A stretch of DNA of 64,000 nt from Ilex aquifolium (taxonomy: Eukaryota > Streptophyta > Magnoliopsida > Aquifoliales > Aquifoliaceae). The notes beneath the pieces were generated by a model. That model was given only the letters and a program-made list of their open reading frames with translations. It made no database searches and was not told the origin of the DNA. Position numbers and translations under genes: made by a program. Position 1 is the stretch's first letter. Every line of letters begins with the position of its first letter. The stretch is taken from assembly GCA_951799425.1 (NCBI GenBank), contig OX637410.1, positions 186,001 through 250,000 of the forward strand, given 5' to 3'. Below, piece after piece: positions 1 to 10,220 of the stretch.

Positions 1-173
1 ATTGGATTTTTGAGATGTAAATGCCATGGTTGGGCATATTCTTTTGGATAATGATGTAAATATTTTATGGATGATGAATGAAGTTTAATTTATTTATGGA
101 TGATATTTAGTGCTCTCATGATGTGAATGTTTTAGAATGTAATGCCGTCCAGGGTGGTATTTGGGGTGTTACA
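1..173 (+). repeat. 5' LTR of the first element, 3' end only
   Basis: These bases match 4674-4846 without a difference and end in GGTGTTACA, the inverted partner of the TGTAACACC start of family A. The primer binding site follows five bases later. The rest of this LTR (about 1.8 kb) lies left of the window. Confidence 0.95.
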
Positions 174-177
174 GAAA

Positions 178-189
178 TGGTATCAGAGC
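178..189 (+). promoter_or_regulatory. Primer binding site, initiator-Met tRNA type
   Basis: TGGTATCAGAGC, complementary to the 3' end of plant initiator Met-tRNA, five bases after the LTR end. It fixes the element's orientation and the LTR boundary. Confidence 0.93.
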
Positions 190-412
190 CTAGGCTTTAG
201 GTCTTACATGGGAGCTGTAGGTTATGAATTACCACCGGAAAGGTAGGACTAGGTTGAAGGAACCGTAGGCTTGTATTGGTTTGAAGCTATGTGCTTATCA
301 GATAGGTTAGATTCATGTTATATTTAGTGTAAGGGGTAATTAATTGTTCGAATTCGATGAGTTGTCTCGCTACGCAATCAAGTTTGTGGTCACTGAGGCA
401 AGGAGAGCTAAA

Positions 413-845
413 CGCTTTGAACAAGATTTGAGGCCTTCCATCCGCGAGAAGCTGGTTACAATCTTAATTCGAGAATACAAGATCTCGTGAACGTGAACGT
501 GAACGTGGACGTGTACGTGGACGTGGACGTGGACGTGTACGTGTACGTGGACGTGGACGGGGACGTGGACGTGTACGGGGACGTGGACGCAATGGAACAA
601 AGGCTTCAGACAGTAGAGAAGATGGAGTTACTCAGACGAGAGTAGGCATGGACCCGCGCCCATGCTTTGCATGCGGAGAATATGGGCACTTCAAACATAG
701 ATGCCCCTCGTTTCCTCCAATAACCAAGCAAGCAACTGGGCGAGTGAATGCCAACAAACCCCGCTACGACAGCCACTACCACCACAGAGACCGTTACAAG
801 CTCATGCCCCCGGCGGCGCCAATCAAGGAAGGGTTTTTGCTTTGA
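413..845 (+). pseudogene. gag: gag remnant with Arg/Gly repeat and CCHC zinc knuckle
   Basis: Two reading frames hold the tail of a retrotransposon Gag. Frame from 413 reads a capsid-like end (RFEQDLRPSIREKL) and stops at about 488. A second frame, open from 486, encodes a stretch of alternating Arg with Gly, Glu or Val from a hexanucleotide repeat (486-590) and then a canonical CCHC knuckle, CFACGEYGHFKHRC, at about 660-701. Arg/Gly plus CCHC is the usual nucleic-acid-binding end of chromovirus nucleocapsid. At least one frameshift separates capsid and nucleocapsid, and another separates the knuckle from the protease. Most of the Gag amino terminus is gone or too decayed to see between the primer site and 413. 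No function is expected. Confidence 0.75.
486..590 (+). repeat. Hexanucleotide tandem repeat (CGTGGA-like) within gag
   Basis: About 17 imperfect units of CGTGGA/CGTGAA/CGTGTA. In the zinc-knuckle frame they encode Arg-X repeats. The opposite strand gives a spurious His-Val ORF. Confidence 0.9.
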
Positions 846-1047
846 CCCAACCGGAGGAAGATGCCTCAAATGCCGTTGTGGATGGTATCGTTCTTCTCTA
901 CCATTCTTGGGCCCGAATTCTATTGGATTCCTATGCGACTCATTCTTCTATACGTACTGCGGACGCTGTGGAATTGGGATTGGGTTCCAAGAAGCTAGAA
1001 CTTACTGTATATGTTAACTTGCCTACGGGAAAACAAGGGGATACCAG
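846..1047 (+). pseudogene. Ty3/gypsy aspartic protease remnant
   Basis: The frame shared by 701-1171 reads VFALTQPEEDASNAVV followed by ARILLDSYATHSSI, the place where chromovirus protease carries its D-S/T-G active site. Here the motif is D-S-Y, so the catalytic Gly is lost. The frame differs from that of the upstream zinc knuckle. Protease similarity ends near 1047, where sequence resembling the element's own LTR begins. RT should follow but is absent. Confidence 0.72.
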
Positions 1048-2110
1048 TAGGGTTTATTTATATGTAATCTTTGACTCTAATTTATATCTACTTGCTATGG
1101 AATCATCATGTCTTGCCATTATGGATAATACTACCTTGTCCCAAAATATATTATGGTGGGGTAAACCCTAAATCTTTTCTTATGCCTTCAAACCCTAGTT
1201 TACAAAGGAGATGTGTTTTTCTCTTGATTTCTCCTTTATTCTTGATTCCCGAACTTAAATATTATTTGTTCTAAGCTATGTTGTGGGTGGGTGACCACCA
1301 AATCCTTTTGGTATGCCCTTGAAATCCTAGTTTTCAAGGGAGAGGTGTTTTCTCTTTATCTTGCCTCTGTCATTGATTTCAAACCTTGATAGTCGTTTGT
1401 TATCGATTCCAATACATGATTGTTACTTTATCTCTGATTCCAAGCTTGATATCCGTTGTTATTGATCTCGAGACTTGATTGTTTCCTTGTCCTTAACTTC
1501 CTAAGCTTAATGATCCATTTGTTCTTGGTATCAAAAATTTGATATTCGTTTGTTATTGGTTCTACCCTTGTGATTCAATTATTTCCAATATTCAATACTG
1601 AATATTCTTTATTCTTGGTTCCAAGACTTGAGTGTTCTTTTGGTCTTGATTTCTAAGCTTCATAATCCTTTGTTCTTGATTTCACACCTTAATAGTTGTT
1701 TGTTATTGATTTCCATACATGATCGTTCCGTTAAATCTTAATTTCTCCTTTGTTCACGACTTTCACGCTTGATACGCCTTTATTCTGGATTTCCAAACCT
1801 AATATTTATTTGCTCTTGATAGCCAAATTTGATATTCATTTGATTGATTATAACTATTGTAAGTCATGTATTCTTGATATTCAATACTTGACATCCTTTG
1901 GTTCTTGATTTCAAGACTTGACATTCAATTGCTCTTGATTTCAATACTTGATTTCTCCTTGTCCTTGAGTTCAAAACTCAATACTCTTTAGTTCTTGGTT
2001 ATAAAGCTTGATATGCATCTGTTATTGACTCCAAGACTCGATTGTTACTTTGTTCTTGATTCCCAAGCTTGATTATTTATTTGTTCCTTAATTCAAAATT
2101 CTAAAAATTG
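1048..2110 (+). repeat. LTR-derived segment expanded into a degenerate tandem array
   Basis: Sequence from about 1048 to 1280 is like the middle of family A LTRs: TGCTATGGAATCATCAT is shared with 59692-59708, and the following AAACCCTAGTTT...TTCTTGATT order matches 3590-3690 and 59770-59850. A second copy of the same block follows about 130 bp downstream (1282-1390). It then degrades into many imperfect units of roughly 35-60 bp built on TTGTTCTTGATTTCAAGACTTGATA-like words, up to about 2110. It replaces the region where RT, RNase H and the integrase core should be. No reading frame survives. Confidence 0.7.
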
Positions 2111-2242
2111 GTATTGACCAATAAAATGGTATTTTCGATGATATTATTTTATTTTTTCTTAAATTATTTCGTTGGAAAAAATGTATATGGATTTGGAAGC
2201 TAAGATGGGAGGACAAGTCTGGTTAGGTTTCAACTGTAACCT

Positions 2243-2832
2243 TTGGTGGATTGTAATTTATATCAGAGTGCGCAGCGAACTAACGGAGTAAGAACTACAA
2301 TGGGGGAAACTACGGAGAAGATTCAACTCATCCGGGAGAGGCTACGCACGGCGCGAAGTAGACAGAAGAGCTACGCGGACCACAGACGAAGATCCTTGGA
2401 ATTAAAAGTGGGAGATTACATGTTTTCCAAGGTGTCACACAAGAAGGGCGTGTTTCGATTCGGCAAAAAGGAGAAGTTAGCGCCAAGATATACCAGACCG
2501 TTTGAAGTGATCAAAGCAGTAGGCAATGCGGCGTATCAACTTCGACTACTAGCCCAGATATCCAGAGTACATGGCGTGTTTCACGTGTTGATGTTGAGGA
2601 CGTGTCACTCGGATGCAACTCCAGTCGTGAACTTGGAGGAGATGGAAATTTAAGACGGAGCAACCTACGAAGAACAACCGGTAGAAACTCTCGACGCAAA
2701 GGAAAAAGTACTTCGCAACAAAGTTATCAGATTGGTGAAGGTTTGGTGGCAACACCATGGAGTGGAGGAAGCTACATGGGAACCGGAGCAAGAAATGCGG
2801 GAGAAGTATCCCTTTTTGTTCACTACTTGATG
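2243..2832 (+). pseudogene. pol: Integrase C-terminal (GPF/Y-like) domain plus chromodomain, one in-frame stop
   Basis: The frame starts within an integrase tail: RSRQKSYADHRRRSLELKVG, then KLAPRYTRPFEV (the GPF/Y module with Gly replaced by Arg), then VHGVFHVLMLR. A TAA at 2651-2653 stops it. The same frame resumes at once and reads RLVKVWWQHHGVEEATWEPE and a YPFLF end, the chromodomain signature of Tekay/Del chromoviruses. It ends at a TGA near 2832, just before the polypurine tract. It matches the intact pol tail at about 52395-52897. The integrase catalytic core is absent, so this cannot integrate DNA. In chromoviruses this domain is thought to bind heterochromatin marks and guide integration. 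Confidence 0.88.
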
Positions 2833-2856
2833 TAAGTTTCGAGGACGAAACTTTCT

Positions 2857-2871
2857 TTAAGGGGGGTGGAT
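2857..2871 (+). promoter_or_regulatory. Polypurine tract
   Basis: A purine-rich TTAAGGGGGGTGGAT sits directly before the 3' LTR and follows the short GAGGACGAAAC stretch also seen before the 3' LTR at 52992. It would prime plus-strand synthesis. Confidence 0.85.
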
Positions 2872-4846
2872 TCTAACACCCCGCATTTTCATTTAGATAT
2901 ATATATAGATATATACTAAATAATAGTTGTAAAAATGTTGATATAGTATAACTTGAGGAAATAATATTTGAAATTTAATTTTAGTATGTGAAAATATGAA
3001 ATTTTATGTCCTAGAACTTGTACTAAATATGTTTGAGGTAGAAATATGTGTTGGAGAGGTTTGTGATGGATTTGGTTAGTTTTGGAATGGATTGGAAATG
3101 GAAAACAAAAGAAATAGGCAAAACTGGGTAATTGGTACCGGTACTGGGTACCGGTACTGAATGGTACCGGTACTGAGTACCGGTACCCCGATTCCAGAAG
3201 GTTTCTTGTACCGGTACTAGGTACCGGTACCATTTGTCTGACGCCCGCCGAACAGTAAAAATCGGGATTTTGGTGTTTTAAAACACCCTTTTTAGCCTCA
3301 TTTGCCCCATTTCTTCGTCTCCCTCTCGCCCTAACCCTCCTAGAAACCCTTAGAGAGAAAGAGAGAAAGATAAAACTCAAGATCAAAAGGAAAGCAAGAA
3401 GGTCTTGAAGCTTGGGTATTTGGCTAAAACTCTTGAGCATTGAGGTAGGGGATTTCTTCTCTTTCTCTTACATTGATGTTAGGGTTAATAAATATGTATG
3501 TTTTGATTCTTAATGATATGTATTTGCTATGGCTCCATTGTTTCTTGGTTCTTTTTCAATTGTTAACATGTTTTACACAAGTTAGGGTTGAATACCCATG
3601 AAATCTCCTTTTGGTTTGAAAAACCCTAGTTTTCAAGAGTGATGGGTTTTCCTCTTGAACTCTTCCTTTATTCTTGATTTCAAAATCATAGTGTTTTGTG
3701 TTGAGTAATGAAATGATATTGTTGTGATCTCTTGCATTTTCTTTGTTGGTTATTGAAAATGTCACATGTTTAATTTGGGGATTTTGAGATATATTTGTAA
3801 ATGATGAAATTGGGTTTGGTATTGTATCTCTTATGAGTGTGGGAAGACCATGGGTGGCCTTTGACGAGATATCGTAGAGTGGGTAGACGTGTTGCTTGCT
3901 CCGTGTGGGTTGACATTTCTCCTACCACTCGTAGTGGGGTTAGTGCTTTGGTAAGACTAAACCGCTATTGCTCACGGGTGCCGTGTAAGAGGGTTAGTAT
4001 ACTAATACCTGGGTTGGATACGTCACTGCCATTGGTGTGGCATACGCCCTTCCTAAAGGATGGATATCTTTGATAAGATTTGTGTGGGTGTGTGTGGGTT
4101 AGATATTACTCAATGTGTCGATTCATGGGGTTTGCCTTACATCATGTTTGAGATACATATACATATTGATGGATTGTTGTATTATTGTGGAAAATGGTTT
4201 CCTACAAGGACTTGTGGGAGTATGGGATTCCACAAGGTCTTGTGGGAAAATGGTTTATATTTTGGAAAAATGGATATGTATTGGATCTTGGTTTCTTTTA
4301 CTGTTTATGTAAATTACTGTTGCTACTTAAACTTGAGATCCATTTTAAAATGTCCCTGTTTTACTTCAAAGATTATGTATGCTATTTGTAAAATGAGACT
4401 GGCCATTTTATATGTTTTTATAAACCTTGTTTGAGTTTGGGAAGATTGTGCTACAGAGCTTCGTGCTCATCCCCTACAATTAATATTTTTCAGATTTGAC
4501 TTTAGAGGAAGAGCTCGGTGTGAATGAGCCGGGCCTTGGGGAAGCTTCCTTGGAGGGGTACTTAGATCCCGAATGGGACAACTAGAGATATAGCTTCTTT
4601 TGTACTAGACTAGGTTATTCATTTTGAACCTTGTAAAGTCTAGTTTTCTTTTGTAATTCCGCTGCGCTACATTATTGGATTTTTGAGATGTAAATGCCAT
4701 GGTTGGGCATATTCTTTTGGATAATGATGTAAATATTTTATGGATGATGAATGAAGTTTAATTTATTTATGGATGATATTTAGTGCTCTCATGATGTGAA
4801 TGTTTTAGAATGTAATGCCGTCCAGGGTGGTATTTGGGGTGTTACA
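2872..4846 (+). repeat. 3' LTR, family A (1,975 bp)
   Basis: Begins TCTAACACCCC (family start TGTAACACC with one change) after the polypurine tract and ends GGTGTTACA. It carries a palindromic GTACCGGTAC array at 3134-3231. A region near 4441-4580 (GAGCTTCGTGCTCATCCCC) is also found in every other family A LTR here (22725, 60850, antisense 15200, antisense 56590). It contains only short chance ORFs. Confidence 0.93.
3134..3231 (+). repeat. GTACCGGTAC palindrome array in a family A LTR
   Basis: Six copies of the core ACCGGTAC, mostly as the 10-bp palindrome GTACCGGTAC, spaced 3-20 bp, lying about 265-360 bp into the LTR. Family A copies at 14641-17131 and 58920-61341 lack this module. Confidence 0.95.
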
Positions 4847-5460
4847 GATTAAGGAGCTCCCACCCCGGGTGAGCTGCTCCTAAATAAGAGCTCGCCCTGG
4901 GGCACATGAGGGACCACACGTTCCAAGAAAAGAAGGCCACGTTACTCCAGCAATGAAGGAGGAATGTTACTCCAACAATTAAGGAATAACTGACACTGGC
5001 GATTAGAGAGAAACTTACTCCAGCGATTAAGGAGGGATTTACTATATCAGTTAGCAATAATCGAAGGAAGATCCCAACAAATGAGGGTTGGTATGACTAC
5101 CTTCTTATAAATATCAAGACCTTTATTGGGAAAAAGGCAGACTTTAATCCATTGATCCCCAACTAGTAATAAGAAAATTCTCCTACGAGTGAAAGACTCC
5201 TTTCGATTGGATTAGCCAGGCTTCATAACTGGTGAACCACTATAATTCTTGCATTCTAATTCGTCTTTAGATTATAATCCCAACAGTAGTCACATCCTGA
5301 GCTTCTGAGCTCCTTGTCATAATCCAAACCCACACAAACAAGTATTGGATCCCCAAACCTTGGTTACTTCAACTAACGACTGGTTCATATTCTAGTCTAG
5401 AACATCATCATATGTAATTATAAAAAATATATATTAAAATTGAATTTTTGGATTTATGGT
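4847..5460 (+). other. LTR-like or promoter-like debris, no gene
   Basis: No coding potential. From 4920 to 5050 there are imperfect repeats of a TTACTCCAGCGATTAAGGAGG-like unit. A TATA-box-like TATAAATA lies at 5106-5113. The following GAACCACTATAATTCTTGC (about 5232-5250) resembles the R/U5 end of many plant Ty3/gypsy LTRs. I suspect an LTR fragment into which the first element inserted (flank GATTA), but I see no partner LTR. Confidence 0.4.
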
Positions 5461-6484
5461 ATTTACAGAAATGCCATTGCATGGCATCCACTTCCAAGCT
5501 GCTTGTTGGCCGGCTTGGGGTTTCTCCACCTCTTGCCATCCATCCAGAATATTGAGTAGGTGTTAAGAACTTCTTCTAGCTTGTTGGGGGAGATAGAATC
5601 AACAGAAGAGAGAAAAAGAGAGGAGAAGAGGTAGAGAAAGAAACTTTGAGCTTGAGGAACCAAACTTCTATAGATCTGAATTTGAGCAACAAGGATAAGG
5701 TTCTAGCCTAATTTGTGTGCAAGGATCTGTTTATGAGGCCTAGAACTTGTTTTATTTACTGTTTGAGCATGAATTTCCATTTTTAAGTTTTTCGATTTTA
5801 ATGCGTAATGAAATGGGTTTGAGTTTTGGATTGGTTTTAGTTTAATCTTGAGTTTGGTAATGGTTTTTGAGTGTCTTGTATGAAGTTTGGTGGTGGTTTT
5901 GTGTGTTGCCGTGGTCGGTGGTGGTGGTTCGAGGAAGGTGAAGTTTAAAGTTAGGGTTTGTGTTCTTGAGAATTTGAATTTGTTAATCTTGTGTTTTGAA
6001 GGTGTAAAGGGTACTGTCCTAGACTAAAATAGACCTAAGGAATTAATTTCTACCGTTTAAATTCCATTTGGAGGATCTTTGGGGGGGTCAAAAGACCATT
6101 TGTAGGTCTGGCCTTGGTGGAAAGACTATAGTTTTCACCTACTTTGAGTGGAATTTTGATTTGGTTTGGGTAGGATTTGAAGTACCTCACCTTAGGGATT
6201 GAAAAATGGTTGTGAGGCGAGTGTTTGGGTTTTGAAAAGAAGGGAAAAGATGTACTGTGAAGTGAGAAAAGGAAGAGAGAAGTGGGGTACTTGGAAGTGA
6301 AGATGGGAACTTAGGGTGTCAAGACGAAGAAGATGAAGTGGAAAATGGGGTTGGCCAAGGGAGTCCAAATGACCCCAACGGAGCGTGAGAGCGCGTGAGG
6401 GGTCTAATGGACCCCTGGTTTGTGGTGTTTGGCTTTTAACATCCTTCTAGAGGTCTTGGTAAATTTTTGGGTCAATCTGATACC
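5461..6484 (+). other. Unassigned sequence
   Basis: About 1 kb with no recognisable coding region or terminal repeats. The purine-rich stretch at 6230-6340 has no long frame. The boundary with the gag fragment downstream is near 6485. Confidence 0.5.
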
Positions 6485-7147
6485 CGGAGATCACATCTGA
6501 CGCCACCAAGATAAGACTAGCAACATTCCAACTTGAGGGAGAGGCCCATCTATGGTGGAATTGAGAAAAGGCCTCAAAGAATATTGAGGCAATGATTTGG
6601 GAAGAGTTCCGTGAGCTCTTCATGGGCAAGTACTTCCCGTCAGCTCTTCGACAAGTGAAAGCCCAGGAATTTTTGGACTTGAAGCAAGGGAACATGATGG
6701 TGATGGAAGACGTGGCTAAGCTCACCGAGCTCTCTCGTTTTACTGATGATTATGTGGCCACTGACTTGGCCAAAGTGAGGAGATTTGAAGGTGGCTTGAA
6801 GTTGTCCATCTGTGGAAAGATTGTGGGCCACTGCCTACAAGACCTAGACTCAATGGTCGAGATGGCTATGGCCATTGAGAGGGAAGTGGAAGACGCTAAG
6901 AGCATCCGGGAGGCCGGTGCCAATGACAAGAAGATGGAGCATCAATGCACTTCTACTAGTATGCGGAAGAAGCAAAGAAAATCTACCCCATAAGGGTCTT
7001 AGGGGCAAGACCGGGGCTATCAAGGCTAGGGCTAGAATCAGTTTTCCCAAGGATTGATTAACTCCATAGGGGCGAATCAGGGAGGCCAGAAGACATATTA
7101 TTTGTGTCATCCACCGGGCCACTTGAAATAGGATTGTTCTCAGAGGC
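6485..7147 (+). pseudogene. gag: Chromovirus gag fragment with multiple stops
   Basis: Closely related to the gag at 48302-49207: the open part at 6592-6993 reads FRELFMGKYFPSALRQ, DDYVATDLAKVRRFEGGLKL and DLDSMVEMAMAIEREVEDA. Similarity starts near 6485, in the middle of the capsid domain, so the amino terminus is missing. After KQRKSTP the frame has a TAA and three TAG within about 45 bp, where the relative has glutamine codons. The CCHC knuckle near 7095-7134 has lost its first Cys (Tyr) and has TAG at 7129-7131, the same codon that is TAG in the relative. No LTRs belong to this fragment; it ends abruptly at 8147. Confidence 0.88.
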
Positions 7148-7383
7148 TAGGATCTTAGAGTTACGGGACATCTCAGTCCCAATCATCAGTGGGGCATCCA
7201 CATACATTTTTCATTCCTCCCTATCTCGCCATAGGCTAGGGGAGTTAGTTCCAATTCCAGGGTGCTACACAAGCCCTTACCACTTCACGTGCGGGGACTC
7301 TGTAATCAAGTCAGATAGACTAGGGTTTAGGCCGAGGCGAGGACAAGGCTTACAAGCAGGACTTCAGGGACTCAGGGGCGAGT

Positions 7384-8147
7384 CTTCGCCATCACACCAC
7401 AGACTGAGCCAGTGGATCAATCAATGATTCAAGGTACATTTCTACTCTCTCGCTTACGGGCAAGGGTGTTATTTGATTTGAGTGCATCTCATTCATTCAT
7501 TGCTGCATCTTCTGTGAGAGATTTGGGTTCAGAGGTTGAGACCTTAGAAGAGCCATTGCATGTGAGTTCTCCCCTAGGAGCTAGGGTTTGTATTGATAAG
7601 ATATGTCGTGGATGTGAGTTAGAGATCTCAAGAATTTAACTCACTGTGGAGCTTAGGGTCATGGACATGTCAGAGTTTGATGTCATCATTGAGATGGATT
7701 GGTTGGCGGCATACCGAGTTGTCATCGATTGTGATAGGAAGAGGGTCATTGCTTGTACGCCAGAGGGTGTCTATTTCAAGTTTCATGGGAAAAAGTACAA
7801 TGTTTTACCCCAAGCTGTGTATGACTCTTGTTGGAATAGACAGCTGATGGATTGGCTTGCAAGCCTTACACTTGAGGACGAGGCGAGACAAGAGTTGTGT
7901 CTACCTCGGGTAGTTTACGAGTATGCGGATGTTTTTCCAGACGAGTTACTAGAATTGCCTCCACATTGGGATGTCGACTTTACCATCGAGTTACAACCCG
8001 GCGCATCCCTTATTTCTATGACACCGCATATGATGGCACCTGCGAAGTTGCAAGAACTCAAGGTCCAGTTATAAGAATTGTTAGACAAGGGCTTTATTAG
8101 GCCGAGTACCTCACTTTCGGGTGCTTTGGTGCTCTTTGCCAAGAAGA
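7384..8147 (+). pseudogene. pol: Chromovirus protease and start of RT, truncated
   Basis: Continuation of the gag fragment in another frame. 7412-7639 reads RVLFDLSASHSFI, the protease active site with D-S-G changed to D-L-S. A TAA at 7637-7639 stops it, and the same frame resumes with [18 protein letters not shown] through VDFTIELQPGASLISM. A second in-frame TAA near 8072-8074 precedes [13 protein letters not shown] and the first RT residues (LFAKKKD). The match to the intact copy (49490-50230) then stops dead at 8147, where an antisense Athila 3' end begins. Glutamines lost to stop in the intact copy at 49451 and 49478 are intact CAG codons here. Confidence 0.87.
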
Positions 8148-9145
8148 AGGATATTTTTCATCCACATACATTTTTCATCCATTTTTTGAAAATATTTTGA
8201 AAATTTGAAATTTATTTAAACAGATCCAAAGACCCACTATCCGATTTTTTAACATCTTCCAGTCACAAAGACGATTATGGTTTGCTTCCTCCCCCCAACC
8301 TAAATCTAACATTATCCTCAATGTATAATATCATAAAGAAAAATTTAAATACAAATCCATAGTATAAAACTCTAATCTACAAAACAGTTAGTACTACTAT
8401 TTACACACAAATATGCGTAATAAATTCTCAAGACACATACTCTGGTTCCATTAACTGAATGGAATACACATTTTGAATAAATTCATCATAATAATGGCTT
8501 AAGCCTTTGATCATTCACTTTAAAAATATTTCCACTTAATGGATTTTCAATTTCAACTGCCTCATGTTCAAAAACTTGTTTAACAATGTATGAACCCGTC
8601 CACCTAGATCTTAACTTCCCAGGAATTAGGTGGAGCCTTGAATTGTATAACAACACTTTTTTGAGATAGTACAAAGGACTTCCGCACAATATCTTTATCA
8701 TGAAAAATCTTCATTCTGGCCTTGGCAATTTTTGCATTTTCATATGCTTCATTTCTCAATTCTTCTAAACAACTAATTCGAAGCTTGAGGGATGCACTTG
8801 CTTTATCTATATCAAAATTCATCATTTTGATATATGCTTGATGTTACAATTCCATAGGTAAGTGACATGATTTACCATAAACCAATCGATAAGGAGACAT
8901 TTTAAAAATGGTTTTATATGCGGTGCGGTAAGCCCAAAGCGCATCAGTCAACCTCAAGGACCAATCTTTGCGATCTAGGTTAACTATTTTTTCTAAAATA
9001 TATTTTATCTCCTTAATGACTAATTTAGCTTGTCTACTTATCTGAGGATGATAAGGGGCAGTTATTTTGTGTGAAATCAAATTTTTTTCATTAAATTTTC
9101 AAAAGATTTATTACAAAAATGTGTACCCTCATCAATTAGACACAA
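8148..9145 (-). pseudogene. pol: Antisense Athila-like integrase C-terminal half and 3' region
   Basis: On the minus strand, from about 9145 leftward, there is an integrase core piece containing DEGTHFCNKSF, then [17 protein letters not shown] and [17 protein letters not shown], and then the tail [20 protein letters not shown] and [14 protein letters not shown]. Frames shift at least twice (9080, 8825, 8701). The catalytic Glu expected in QAEL is Lys. Below 8480 comes the non-coding 3' region, with the ATTGAGGATAATGTTAGATTTAGGTTGGGGGG-type block typical of Athila-like 3' ends at 8290-8322. The closest relative here is Athila B integrase at 32706-33500. Confidence 0.82.
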
Positions 9146-10220
9146 GCTTCAGAATGCTGGATTTATCAATGAGGATGATGAGCTAGAGACAAAGCCATAG
9201 GGCGAAGATGGATGACATGGTGGAGATGATGCAACCATTGGAGCTGCTTAAAGACTTTAGTATTGCAGCATTTGGGAGTTTAAGTGTTTCTTCATTCATG
9301 GTCTGTACTTAAATAATTCTATTTTTGTTGAATTTTTCATTTTTTTGACTATTATTTGTTTGCTATTTTTCGTTTATTGTGACATAATCTTAGTCATTTT
9401 ATTTGATGATTTATCATTAAGAATTTGAGTTATATATCTTGTTTGTCCTTTGCTTACTTTATATGCATGATTTAGCTAGTTGGTCCGTATTTATACCATG
9501 ATTCTATGCCACACATGTTATGGGTCTTTATTGGATTGAAATTTGTAGGAAATAAGGAAAGAATATGTTGGGTAACTTGATTCTGTATCGTGATTGTCAT
9601 GGGTTTTCATTGGATTGACATTTGTGACAAAAAGGTAGAGAATATTTTAGGCACATATTGGAGAAATCGGAGAGATTTATTCTTGATTGGCCTAGGTAAG
9701 TTGCATGTGAATAGAGTAAGGGGGAGTTTGTTCTAATACTCAGGGGGAGTACATCTGCAAACTTGGTGCGAAGTCATCTATTTTGCTTTGTTTCTTTTAC
9801 ACTTGTTATTTTATTTGTGAACACCAACTAAGGGGGAGAACTTGATATGATTGACGTTGCTATAACAATAGGTTCTCTAGCATATGGGGCAAAGTAGTTC
9901 TTAATATGTTACATATTTGCACTTGTATGATGTATACATGAATTTGCCTTATGCTTAACTTGGTGTTTTCCAAACCTTTGATTATGTTATGTATGTCTCT
10001 AACATACGATGTTTTTAACGAGATTTTGGTTAGAGTGGTAATGTGCAGGACTATGATCTTCAAGTTACATTTAAAGAAGAGATCTAGTACTTGGATACAT
10101 TTAGGATGTGTACATTGAGTGTTGAGGTTAGATTTACAATTCATTTTGATCAATGGTTTGTGGGTTGTAAACTTATTTACTACTAGTGTATTTTGTCACA
10201 AAATTATCAAAGGAGGAAAT
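9146..10220 (+). other. Unassigned, possibly the 3' non-coding end of a copia-like element
   Basis: No coding frame. Several AGGGGGAG words (9719, 9743, 9832) and a final AAAGGAGGAAAT at 10209-10220 look like the purine-rich tract that precedes a copia-type 3' LTR. This is inference from pattern only. Confidence 0.3.

Larger units (their letters stand above)
1..4846 (+). mobile_element. Family A Ty3/gypsy chromovirus derivative, 5' end cut by window edge
   Basis: An LTR retrotransposon with, in order, the last 173 bp of a 5' LTR, an iMet-type primer site, gag and protease remnants, a long LTR-derived repeat block, an integrase tail with chromodomain, a polypurine tract and a complete 3' LTR. 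Bases 1-173 are identical to 4674-4846, so the two LTR ends have not diverged visibly. RT, RNase H and the integrase core are missing, so the element cannot move by itself. The 3' flank is GATTA; the matching 5' flank lies outside the window, so the target duplication cannot be checked. Confidence 0.92.

Noticed and set aside
178-189. tRNA gene at the TGGTATCAGAGC sites
   Set aside because: Only the primer-binding complement of the tRNA 3' end is present; no cloverleaf surrounds it at 178, 47949 or 63133.
370-600. Antisense His-Val repeat ORF
   Set aside because: It is the reverse reading of the CGTGGA hexamer repeat; the sense frame encodes the Arg-rich gag segment in front of the zinc knuckle.
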